Shown: one piece after another, positions 45,196 to 52,482 of the stretch
How positions within the stretch are numbered: position 1 is the stretch's first letter
Layout: each line of letters begins with the position of its first letter
DNA from: Myxococcus landrumus
Lineage (GTDB): Bacteria > Myxococcota > Myxococcia > Myxococcales > Myxococcaceae
DNA: 64,000 bases
Direction of reading: 5' to 3'
NCBI RefSeq assembly: GCF_017301635.1
Contig: NZ_CP071091.1
Coordinates: forward strand, 10,160,501 to 10,224,500
The notes under the pieces: model-generated
The model's input: only the letters and a program-made list of their open reading frames with translations
What the model was told of the DNA's origin: nothing
The model's database searches: none
Position numbers and translations under genes: made by a program

Positions 45196-45223
45196 GCCCC
45201 AGGTCCGCAGAGGGACCCGGGGC
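45196..45223 (-). terminator. Terminator of the LysM gene
   Basis: Read on the reverse strand, GCCCC-C/GGACC pairs with the matching arm (5-bp blocks GCCCC and GGTCC, one A-C mismatch), followed by TTTCTCTTTT, a proper U-tract. It lies 32 bp after the LysM gene stop. Confidence 0.75.
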
Positions 45224-45254
45224 CTTCGGGAGCATCACCGGTGTGGGCCGGGAG

Positions 45255-45938
45255 CTACATGATGGGCATGAAGACCTTGAAGCCGCTGCGGCCGTTGTTC
45301 GTCGTGTTGCGCTCGATGAAGTCGCTCGCGGACGTGTGGCCGTCGCCGGTGGTGATGGCGGTGTGGCCGTAGATGCTGCCCAGCCGCGTGGAGGTGCTCT
45401 CCCACGTGAGGACGAGGCCCGGAATCTTCAGCGCCTCCTCCAGCGACATGTTGACCTGCTTGAACTTGTCGCGCGGCAGGTTGTTGTCGATTTGATTGCC
45501 GTTGCCCGACACGCCGATGCCCAGCGCGTTGCGGATGGCCCGGCTCACGCCCGTGGCGCAGAGGCCCTGGCTGTTGTAGCCGCCCATGCCCATCGCCGCC
45601 TGGCGAGCCGCATCAGCCAACCGGCGCATCGCGGGCGACGCGTTGCTCGGGCCAGCGCCCGTCGGACCGCCCACGTCCTCGCCACCGCCCACCGGGCTGC
45701 GGCCACCGCGGATGCCCTGGCGGCTCCCGCTCGACTGGAAGGAGTCCTTCGTGGAGTGGCCAATCTTCAGCTTGTTGCCGGTGAAGATGAGGTCGCGGTT
45801 CGAGATGTTGTTGTCGCGGACCAACTGATCAACCGTGGTACCGAACTTCGCCGCCAGCGCCGAGAGCGTGTCACCCTTCTTGATGACGTAATCCCTGGGG
45901 GGGCGGGGGTTGTTCCGAGAGGTGCGGATGTCGGCCAT
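45255..45938 (-). CDS. LysM protein with Cys/His hydrolase-like domain
   Basis: 227 residues. An N-terminal LysM domain (about 16-59, YVIKKGDTLSALAAKFGTTV, LIFTGNKLKI) binds peptidoglycan. The C-terminal part has C127 in SQGLCATGVSRAI and H192 in GSIYGHTAITTGDG with D199, the pattern of CHAP/NlpC-type amidases or a phage-like endolysin. No signal peptide is visible, so export would need another route. AGGAGA precedes the ATG. Confidence 0.85.
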   Translation of the reverse strand: MADIRTSRNNPRPPRDYVIKKGDTLSALAAKFGTTVDQLVRDNNISNRDLIFTGNKLKIGHSTKDSFQSSGSRQGIRGGRSPVGGGEDVGGPTGAGPSNASPAMRRLADAARQAAMGMGGYNSQGLCATGVSRAIRNALGIGVSGNGNQIDNNLPRDKFKQVNMSLEEALKIPGLVLTWESTSTRLGSIYGHTAITTGDGHTSASDFIERNTTNNGRSGFKVFMPIM

Positions 45939-46090
45939 GTGATCTCCTGCCCCTATTCTCCGGGTTATCCCCGGGGAGTTGCGGACCGCCCCTCAGATTC
46001 CATGTTTGTTTACGAAACTGTGAGAATTACGCCCAGGATGTACGGCTCACGAGACTCGGGCTGATACAGGCCCCCGGTATCCACGGGCCC

Positions 46091-46807
46091 TCAGATCAGC
46101 GGATGCCCACCATCCACGCGCAACACGTCGCCGGTGGTGAAGCCGTTCGTCATCAGGAACACGGCCGCGTGGCCCACGTCCGCGCTCGTTCCGATACGGC
46201 CCACGGGCAGCCTGCGCGCGTGCTGCTCGAAGCGCTGGGCCTTCGCGTCGCCCGCGACGGCATCCCAGATGGGGGTGTCAATCCAGCCGGGGGACAGCGC
46301 ATTGACGCGCAGCGGCGCGAGCTCCAGGGCCCACGCTCGCACGGCGGACTCGATGCCGCCGTTCACCGCCGCGATGACGGAGCCATTCGGCGAGGGGCGC
46401 ACCGAGGCGATTCCCGTCGTGAAGGTGAGCGAGCCACCGGGTTGGAGCCGCGCGTGCCTGGCCACATGGAAGGCGGCCATGAGCTTGGAGTCGATGACGC
46501 GCCGCGCGAGGGCGAAGTCCATCTGCCGGATGGAAAGGTAGTGTGCCTCCACCGTGGTGACGACCACGTGGTTCACGGGGGGGAGCACCTCGAAGAGCTG
46601 GCGCACGTCGTCCTCCCGGGTCGCATCCGCCGCATGGGTGTGCACCCGGCCTGGGGCTCCCAATCCGGCCGCCGCACGCGCCAGTTTCTCCGAGGAACGG
46701 CTCACCAGTGTCACCGAGGCACCTTGCTCCAGCGCAGCCTTGGCCACGCCGAGCCCGATGCCAGAGGAACCACCCACCACCACGACATGTTGTTGTTCGA
46801 GGTTCAT
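46091..46807 (-). CDS. Short-chain dehydrogenase-like protein lacking the YxxxK site
   Basis: 238 residues with an SDR nucleotide-binding start (VVVVGGSSGIGLGVA) and the C-terminal family features (VNALSPGWIDTP, VDGGHPL). The usual catalytic Tyr and Lys after the Ser are missing: the segment reads IASVRPSPNGSVIAAVNGG, with Val at the Tyr position and Ile at the Lys position. Known SDR-like proteins of this sort may act as binding proteins. Divergent from a LysR regulator with an inverted repeat in between. Confidence 0.85.
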   Translation of the reverse strand: MNLEQQHVVVVGGSSGIGLGVAKAALEQGASVTLVSRSSEKLARAAAGLGAPGRVHTHAADATREDDVRQLFEVLPPVNHVVVTTVEAHYLSIRQMDFALARRVIDSKLMAAFHVARHARLQPGGSLTFTTGIASVRPSPNGSVIAAVNGGIESAVRAWALELAPLRVNALSPGWIDTPIWDAVAGDAKAQRFEQHARRLPVGRIGTSADVGHAAVFLMTNGFTTGDVLRVDGGHPLI

Positions 46808-46839
46808 GCCCCATGACTAGCGAAAGGGGTTGATTGCAA

Positions 46840-46872
46840 CCATGGGACGATATGGAAGGCTGCATCCCATGG
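46840..46872. promoter_or_regulatory. Inverted repeat operator between SDR and LysR genes
   Basis: CCATGGGA (46840-46847) and TCCCATGG (46865-46872) form a perfect 8-bp inverted repeat with a 17-base spacer in the 70 bp between divergent starts. It probably regulates the SDR gene and LysR itself. Its location supports the later LysR start at 46878. Confidence 0.6.
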
Positions 46873-46877
46873 GTGGA

Positions 46878-47759
46878 ATGATGGCGAGCGAGAACCTGCG
46901 CATCTTCGTGGCCGTGGCCCGGCAGCTGAGCTTCGGGGATGCCGCGAAGCGGCTGGGCATTCCGGTGAGCACGGTGAGCCGCCGGGTGGCACTTCTGGAG
47001 GAGCAGTTGGGAACCCGGCTCCTGCAACGCACGTCGCGACGCGTGGGGCTCACCCCGGAAGGGAGCCGGCTGCTGGGTCGCGCAGGGCCTCTCTTGGACC
47101 AACTGGGCGACGTCCTCGACCAGGCGGTGGACCGGGAAGAGGAGCCCACGGGCAAGCTGCGCATCACCGCGCCTGTGAATTCCGGTGCCCAGCGGCTCGC
47201 CCCGTTGCTCTTCTCCTTCGCCGCCCAGCACCCGCGCGTGGACGTGGAGCTGGTGCTCACCAATGCCCTGGTCGACCTGGTGGAAGAGGGCTTCGACCTC
47301 GCCTTCCGCGTGGGGCCCATCCGGGACGCGGAGCTGGTGGCGCGGCGGCTGTGGAGCATCGAGTCGGTCCTCGCGGCCTCTCCTCGCTTCGTGCGCGAGC
47401 ACTTGAAGGGGCGCTCTCAGTTGACCCGTGCGGCACTCGAGGACGTGCCGGCGGTCCTGACTCAGCCGCGAGGTGTGTGGCGCCTGCGCGGCCGGGACGG
47501 CGGAGTGGACGAGGTGCGGCCTCGTCATGTCCGCGCCGTGGTGAATGACCCGAGGGTGGCCCTGGCCGCCGCCCTGGAGGGGCTGGGTGTGGTCAGCGTG
47601 CCCAGGGAGATGCTGGAGGCGCAAGGGCAGGCGCTCGTGCCCATCACGGTGAAGGGGCGAACGCTCGAACCCCGGGAGGTCTTCGCCGTCTATCCCTCAC
47701 GCAGACAGCTCTCCACACGAGCGCGCCGGGCGCTCGACTGGGTGATGAAGCATGGCTGA
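46878..47759 (+). CDS. LysR-family transcriptional regulator
   Basis: 293 residues from ATG 46878, preceded by GGTGGA. N-terminal helix-turn-helix: FGDAAKRLGIPVSTVSRRVA, LEEQLGTRLLQRTSRRVGLT; substrate domain with KLRITAPVNSGAQRLAP, typical of the family. The divergent SDR gene is the likely target, and the inverted repeat between them the likely operator. Confidence 0.95.
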   Translation: MMASENLRIFVAVARQLSFGDAAKRLGIPVSTVSRRVALLEEQLGTRLLQRTSRRVGLTPEGSRLLGRAGPLLDQLGDVLDQAVDREEEPTGKLRITAPVNSGAQRLAPLLFSFAAQHPRVDVELVLTNALVDLVEEGFDLAFRVGPIRDAELVARRLWSIESVLAASPRFVREHLKGRSQLTRAALEDVPAVLTQPRGVWRLRGRDGGVDEVRPRHVRAVVNDPRVALAAALEGLGVVSVPREMLEAQGQALVPITVKGRTLEPREVFAVYPSRRQLSTRARRALDWVMKHG

Positions 47760-47898
47760 GGGGGCTGCCCATGGAGATACCTGATGCAAAGCTCGTCCTG
47801 AAAGCTTGCACCGACTTGTTCGAGAAGCCTCAGTCCCTTCGTCGCGGCGTACACCTGCCCGGAGCGCGTCCAGGCAGGTGGCGTCGTTCATCAGGGGC

Positions 47899-48483
47899 TC
47901 AGTACTGCAGGTTCCCGCTGGGGAGCACCACCGAGCTGGAGGCGAAGGGGACCACCGAGCGTGCCACATCCAACGCGAGCACCGCGCGGCCTCGCACGGC
48001 GAGGTCACTGACCTTGGCTTCGAAGCTCAGGGGCGCCCCTCGCGCATCGAGCTTCTCGTGTTTGCCATGGCGGTCGAACTCACCGAGGTCCGCGAAGTAG
48101 ACGGTGATTCGGACTCGCTCGAGGTCCGCGGGCACGTCGAAATGCGCGAGCAGGGGCGAGTGCCCCGCCGTCGCGAGCTCCAGCACGCTCGCGCGTTGCT
48201 GCACCGGCAAGAGCTTGCCCTCCAGCGTGGTGACACTCACCCGCGAGATGGGCAGCCGCATCGACGTAAAGCCCTCGGCGCCCACGCCGCGCATGCGCAG
48301 CTCGAAGCGGCGCTCCGCTGGCGGCTCCCCATGGGTGTCTGGCCCGGGAGGAGGGGACGTGACATCTGGCGCGGGCGGGGGCTCGGCCTCCGGACCGTGG
48401 AGCTTGTCTGCGCTCCCGCAGGCGGTCAGGGCAAGAGCCAGGGCCGAGGCTCCGAACAGGGACATCATCCATTGCTTCTTCAT
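47899..48483 (-). CDS. Lipoprotein, possibly DUF4382-like
   Basis: 194 residues: lipoprotein signal ending LTAC, a Pro-rich linker (PPPAPDVTSPPPG), and a beta domain with RFELRMRGVGAEGFTSM, VTTLEGKLLPVQQRAS and LERVRITVYFADLG, weakly like DUF4382. Unknown role. It follows the secreted gene at 48539 after 55 bp on the same strand, so the two may be an operon. Confidence 0.7.
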   Translation of the reverse strand: MKKQWMMSLFGASALALALTACGSADKLHGPEAEPPPAPDVTSPPPGPDTHGEPPAERRFELRMRGVGAEGFTSMRLPISRVSVTTLEGKLLPVQQRASVLELATAGHSPLLAHFDVPADLERVRITVYFADLGEFDRHGKHEKLDARGAPLSFEAKVSDLAVRGRAVLALDVARSVVPFASSSVVLPSGNLQY

Positions 48484-48538
48484 GGCGGAAATTCCTCTCA
48501 AACTTGATGCGAATTCGTTCCTGGAACTTCGAAGCCTC

Positions 48539-49468
48539 TCAGGGCGAGCAGGCCTGCCCTGAAGGAGACGTGGGGTCGACGGCGATGCTCTTGGCGAGCT
48601 GGGGCGTGGCGGGCCCGGGCTCGAAGCCAGGGGGGAACGCCGCGGCGTCGCAGGAGTTGTTGAAACCATCCACCTGGGGAATGAGGGCGGAGATGGCGGT
48701 GCAATCCGTTCCGCTCAACGCGGTGACGGCATCCGTGATGAGGGTGGGCGGAGTCGGCGTCGCGCCGAAGAGGCGTTGGTTGCAGGTGGCCACCAGCGTC
48801 TGGCGTGCGAGCAGGAAGCGCAGGCGGTCGAGCTGGCTGCGCTGCGTGTCATCGGGATACTTCGCCGGGTCTCCCCAGACGATGCCCTCGGCCGAGGGCA
48901 GGGTGGTGATGGTGCCGATGGCCCCCAGCGGAATGGGGCCGAGTGCCAGACACTGCTCGAGCGCCGGAATATGGGTCTTGTAGAAGCCCAGTGTCCTGGT
49001 GGCGTGGGTACACCCGGGAGGCGGCGGAGGTTGCTCGCAGACGACGCGCGCCGTGCAGATCGCCGCCCCTCCATCGAAGGTCGCAGTGAAGACGTTGTCG
49101 ATGTTGAGGTCATCTGTCCCGTCGAGAAGCGCCAGCAACTTGCAGTCGCTGAAGCTGTCGATGCTCAAGGGGAAGAACGAGGTGAGGGAGCCCCCGACGG
49201 GAATGCTCACAGGCGGTGCGGGCGTGAAGGTGAAGCCTTCCCCCGTGAGGATGCTGTCCGTGGCTGTCTGGAGGATGGAAGGCAGCGTCGGGTGGATGTT
49301 GGTGACCTTGAAGCTGTAGTTCGCGAGGAACGGGTAGGTGGAGGCCACGACGATGGGCTCGCCGTTGACCCGTTTCTCGCACTTCAAATCATGGGCCCCC
49401 GCGGCACTGGCCCATCCGAAACCACAGCACAACACCGCCCGCACCCAGAAACGACCCCACGCCTTCAT
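48539..49468 (-). CDS. Secreted protein of unknown function
   Basis: 309 residues with a signal peptide (MKAWGRFWVRAVLCCGFGWA). The first half is beta-rich with a DUF11/ Ig-like look (YPFLANYSFKVTNIHPTLPS), the second contains CTHATRTLGFYKTHIPALEQ, a short motif seen in other bacterial surface proteins (TxTxGYWKTH type), and several Cys. Function unknown. Confidence 0.75.
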   Translation of the reverse strand: MKAWGRFWVRAVLCCGFGWASAAGAHDLKCEKRVNGEPIVVASTYPFLANYSFKVTNIHPTLPSILQTATDSILTGEGFTFTPAPPVSIPVGGSLTSFFPLSIDSFSDCKLLALLDGTDDLNIDNVFTATFDGGAAICTARVVCEQPPPPPGCTHATRTLGFYKTHIPALEQCLALGPIPLGAIGTITTLPSAEGIVWGDPAKYPDDTQRSQLDRLRFLLARQTLVATCNQRLFGATPTPPTLITDAVTALSGTDCTAISALIPQVDGFNNSCDAAAFPPGFEPGPATPQLAKSIAVDPTSPSGQACSP

Positions 49469-49663
49469 ATGCTGCCTCACTTGGACTTTGCTCGAGCCTC
49501 GATGGCTCCGCGCGCGGCGTGTTTCATTCGCTGTGCCAGACGACCCGAAGGCTCGTGCGCCCACGCGACAACGAGACCCAGCCCCAGTGGGCGGTCACCG
49601 TGCCCTCAGCGAAGCCCCAGAGGTTTCGCGGAGGCTCGTGCTGGGTAGAAGAGTGCTTTGCGG

Positions 49664-49961
49664 ATGAAGCTGTCCCCCCAGGCACGCCTGGGGCTGCTTC
49701 TCTTGGGGTGGATGGCGTCCATGCGTGGTTTTCCACGAGCGGGCCGCTCCCCCAGAGGATGCCGGCGGGAGCCTGGATGGCTGCCTGCTCTTCCGTCCGG
49801 CGGAGCGCTCCGTCGTGCGGGCCACGCGTCCGCCGCTGTCGAGTCCCAAGGCACCAACATCTGGAGGACTGTCGTCCTCTCGACAGGTCCTGGCTGGCTT
49901 CAAACCCAGACGCCGCTATCGATACGTCGAGGCGGCAGTCCTTTCGTTGAGATGTAATTGA
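49664..49961 (+). other. Possible decayed gene in an otherwise empty region
   Basis: Within the 886-bp gap 49469-50354, ATG 49664 begins MKLSPQARLGLLLLGWMAS, a signal-peptide-like start. Continuing the frame is short and Arg-rich; a frameshift near 49720 would join it to a protein-like reading from 49725 (ERAAPPEDAGGSLDGCLLFR) that runs to 49961. This could be a frameshifted remnant of a small secreted protein, or chance. Nothing else is clear in the gap except the promoter of the next gene. Confidence 0.25.
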
Positions 49962-50213
49962 ACGCCTGGTTGCTGACGCGATCCACTGACTGTGTGGGCT
50001 TGCTCAGGGATGGATCCTCTCATCTTGGAACCTGAGAATCGCCGCCGCGAGGATGCCGGGAGTCGCGTGAGACTGCGCCTCGCCAGATGCGCGGTCAGTG
50101 CAGACATCGCCGCGTCGGGTTCTCGTTGCTCGAAAGTGACAGGTCTTGGATTGGTTCTATGTGATTCCACGCATGGGGGTGAGGTGGGGCTGGCTGTCTT
50201 CGATTGAAAAGGG

Positions 50214-50250
50214 CAATCGCTTGCATTGAATGGGCGGTCGTGTAATTCGT
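50214..50250 (+). promoter_or_regulatory. Conserved leader of secreted-family gene 1
   Basis: CAATCGCTTGCAT (50214 on) followed by GCGGTCGTGT is shared with CAATCAATTGCAT and GCGGTTCGTGT upstream of the paralogue at 59517. The distance to the start codon is 141 bp here and 144 bp there. The pair probably shares a promoter. Confidence 0.55.
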
Positions 50251-50354
50251 TGGCGCGCGGGTGCGTTGAGGAGAGGCAGGGCTCGTCGAGCCCGCGCTGG
50301 GACCTCGCGCACGGGCGCGATGAACAAACCCGAAGGAACCTGAGAGGCAGTGTC

Positions 50355-50726
50355 ATGCGCATCAATGCGAACCTGTTGGGAATGGCCGCGGTCATGGGAG
50401 TTCTGGCGAGTGGCACGGCGTCCGCCGCGTGCTGGTCGTGGTCTTCTGGTCCGACCTACGAGAACCGGTGGGTCGCGGGGTTGGACAATGTCACCAGCGG
50501 GGACGACACGTCGCTGCTGACCGACAATGGCCTCCTGCGTGCCTATTTCCCCGCCCAGTGCTCGGGGGCCTATGGCTGTGACGTCGTCCAGTACTCCATC
50601 CAGTGGTTCAATGGGACGTGGCAGACCTTCACGCCGGGCGTGAACGACGCGGACCCTGCGGGCTACGTGCGCCGCGCCTGGGCGTACTTCTACGACCACA
50701 ACTTCCAGGCCACCGTCTGTAACTGA
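50355..50726 (+). CDS. Small secreted four-Cys protein, copy 1
   Basis: 123 residues with a Sec signal peptide (about 1-24, cut near TASA). The mature part has C26, C69, C75 and C122, many aromatic residues and ends YFYDHNFQATVCN. It is 84/123 identical by my count to the protein at 59661. I recognise no known family. Function unknown; possibly a bacteriocin-like or surface ligand. GAGAGG precedes ATG. Confidence 0.85.
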   Translation: MRINANLLGMAAVMGVLASGTASAACWSWSSGPTYENRWVAGLDNVTSGDDTSLLTDNGLLRAYFPAQCSGAYGCDVVQYSIQWFNGTWQTFTPGVNDADPAGYVRRAWAYFYDHNFQATVCN

Positions 50727-50740
50727 CGCGCATGCGCGAC

Positions 50741-50774
50741 AAGGCCCTCTGGGAGGTGATTCCCAGAGGGCCTT
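50741..50774. terminator. Strong hairpin between convergent genes
   Basis: AAGGCCCTCTGGGA and TCCCAGAGGGCCTT form a perfect 14-bp stem with a 6-base loop, 14 bp after the secreted gene stop and 45 bp before the end of the convergent peptidase gene. Confidence 0.8.
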
Positions 50775-50818
50775 GGCATGCCGGCATTTGGAGGGGTCGG
50801 CGGAGGCGAGTCCCCGGG

Positions 50819-52195
50819 CTACGGGCTGACGGAGAAGCTCCCGCCCCAGGCACCGTAGGAGATGGTGGTGATGCCATTGCGCGTGCTGCCCGTGTAGCTG
50901 CTCTGTCCCGGGCGGATGGTGACAGTCATTGTCCCGCCGCTGGCGGGAATCGCTCCCGCGTGCACCCCGGCTGCGCAGGCATTCGAGTCGTCCGTGTAGA
51001 GGTCCGTCCCCCACACCGTGCCTCCGCTCACGGCGGGGCAGCTGCATCGAATCTGCGTCCCGTTCTGCCCCCGGTAGGACAGGAAGTTGTAGCCCGAGCA
51101 GGCCGTGACGGGCGGCGTCTGGCCCGCGACGGTGAAGCTCCCGCCCCAGGCGCCATAGGCGTTGGTGGTGATGCCATTGCGCGTGCTGCCCGTGTAGCTG
51201 CTCTGTCCTTGCTGGATGGTGAGCGTCACCATTCCACCCGTGGCGGGAATCGCGCCCGCGTGGATCGCCGCGTCACAGACGCTCGAGTCGTCGGTGTAGA
51301 TGTCCGTCCCCCAGACCGTCCCTCCAGTCGCGGAGGCGCAGGTGCATTGAATTTGCGTCCCATTCTGCCCCCGGTAGGACGGGATGCTGTAAGTCAAGCA
51401 ACTGGCGACCCCGGTGGTGCCATAGAGCGCATTCAGCGCGGTGATGTCGGAGCCGGTCCACTCTCCGGTTTCGGAATCCCGGAAGCAGGAGTTCATGACC
51501 GACCCGCCGACGACGGCCGTCGTGGGTGTCCCGGGGATGTGGATGGCGCCCACGCCCGCGTCTCCCTCATCACCGCCGACGTTGCAGCTGATGGTGCGGT
51601 TGTAATAGTCCGAGTGGCGGAAGCCAATCGCATGGCCCAGCTCGTGGGTGATGACGTGCTCATTCACATCCGCGCTGTAGTTGTTCAGGCCCGTGCCGAT
51701 GTTGATGATGCCGTAGGGCATGCCGCCTGACGGGAAGCCCGCGGAGCCGCCAGTGCCACCCATGGTCTGCGCGGTGATGTTGGCCGTACAGCCGGTGCTC
51801 GGTCCGCGCGCGAAGGTGAGCCGCAGCCCTCGCTCATTGTAGTTGGCGATGGCCAGGTCCAGCCCCTGGCTCAGCATGTTGTAGGTGCTGAAGTCCGCGG
51901 TGGGGTTGACGCAAATCTTCGTCACGCCCGTGCCGACCTGGTTCGTCGTTCGGTACTGCTCCTCGCTCGCCACGGTGGCCTGGAGCATCTCGCGCGAGGC
52001 CTCGAGGGTGACGTGGGCGTCACGACCCACGTACACGTCGCCGTCGGAGACCAGGATGTCGTTGGCGGGAAATCCTGCCTGAACCAGATTGGAAACAATC
52101 TCGTCCTGCACCGCTTGCTCCGCCTGTGGGTCACCACCGCAACCGGCCAGCAAGGCGCCACAGGTGACAGCAATGACGGCTGTCTTCTTGAACAT
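50819..52195 (-). CDS. M57-like metalloprotease with two LCCL domains
   Basis: 458 residues. Lipoprotein-type signal with LLAGC (C19). The catalytic domain (about 25-262) has HELGHAIGFRHSD (H184, E185, H188, H194, D196), the motif of M57 and dual-action HEIGH peptidases found in myxobacteria. Two tandem LCCL domains follow (about 266-356 and 366-457), nearly identical in sequence, including YRGQNGTQI and QSSYTGSTRNGIT. They suggest binding to surface sugars or lipids. GGAGAC precedes the ATG. Confidence 0.88.
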   Translation of the reverse strand: MFKKTAVIAVTCGALLAGCGGDPQAEQAVQDEIVSNLVQAGFPANDILVSDGDVYVGRDAHVTLEASREMLQATVASEEQYRTTNQVGTGVTKICVNPTADFSTYNMLSQGLDLAIANYNERGLRLTFARGPSTGCTANITAQTMGGTGGSAGFPSGGMPYGIINIGTGLNNYSADVNEHVITHELGHAIGFRHSDYYNRTISCNVGGDEGDAGVGAIHIPGTPTTAVVGGSVMNSCFRDSETGEWTGSDITALNALYGTTGVASCLTYSIPSYRGQNGTQIQCTCASATGGTVWGTDIYTDDSSVCDAAIHAGAIPATGGMVTLTIQQGQSSYTGSTRNGITTNAYGAWGGSFTVAGQTPPVTACSGYNFLSYRGQNGTQIRCSCPAVSGGTVWGTDLYTDDSNACAAGVHAGAIPASGGTMTVTIRPGQSSYTGSTRNGITTISYGAWGGSFSVSP

Positions 52196-52482
52196 GGGGT
52201 CTCCGAGTCTCTGACTGCGAGGAACGCGCCGCCGGCCTGGGATTCCAGCGACCGCGCGGCGCCCCGGAAGCATCCCCCTGGCTGGATGGCATCACAACCT
52301 GAAATGCGGGAATAGTATGGTTTCAATGTATGTCCGAGCGGATGGGGCACCGTCGACTCTGGGACTCCGAGGGGGGCGTCACCGGGATGATGAAACCGTG
52401 ATGGAGCGCAGAGCCCCTCGTGCGACTCGCGCGCCTCCGCCTCTGGAGGATGGCGACCTTTCGCTGCTCCGAGGAGGTCTCC

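Noticed and set aside
45029-45938. tRNA-Gly as a possible integration site for a phage-like element carrying the LysM hydrolase
   Set aside because: No integrase, no duplicated tRNA 3' end and no att repeat are visible, and both genes have ordinary terminators.
51000-51450. DNA-level repeats near 51.0 and 51.3 kb as a mobile element
   Set aside because: They are the coding sequence of the two tandem LCCL domains of one protein.
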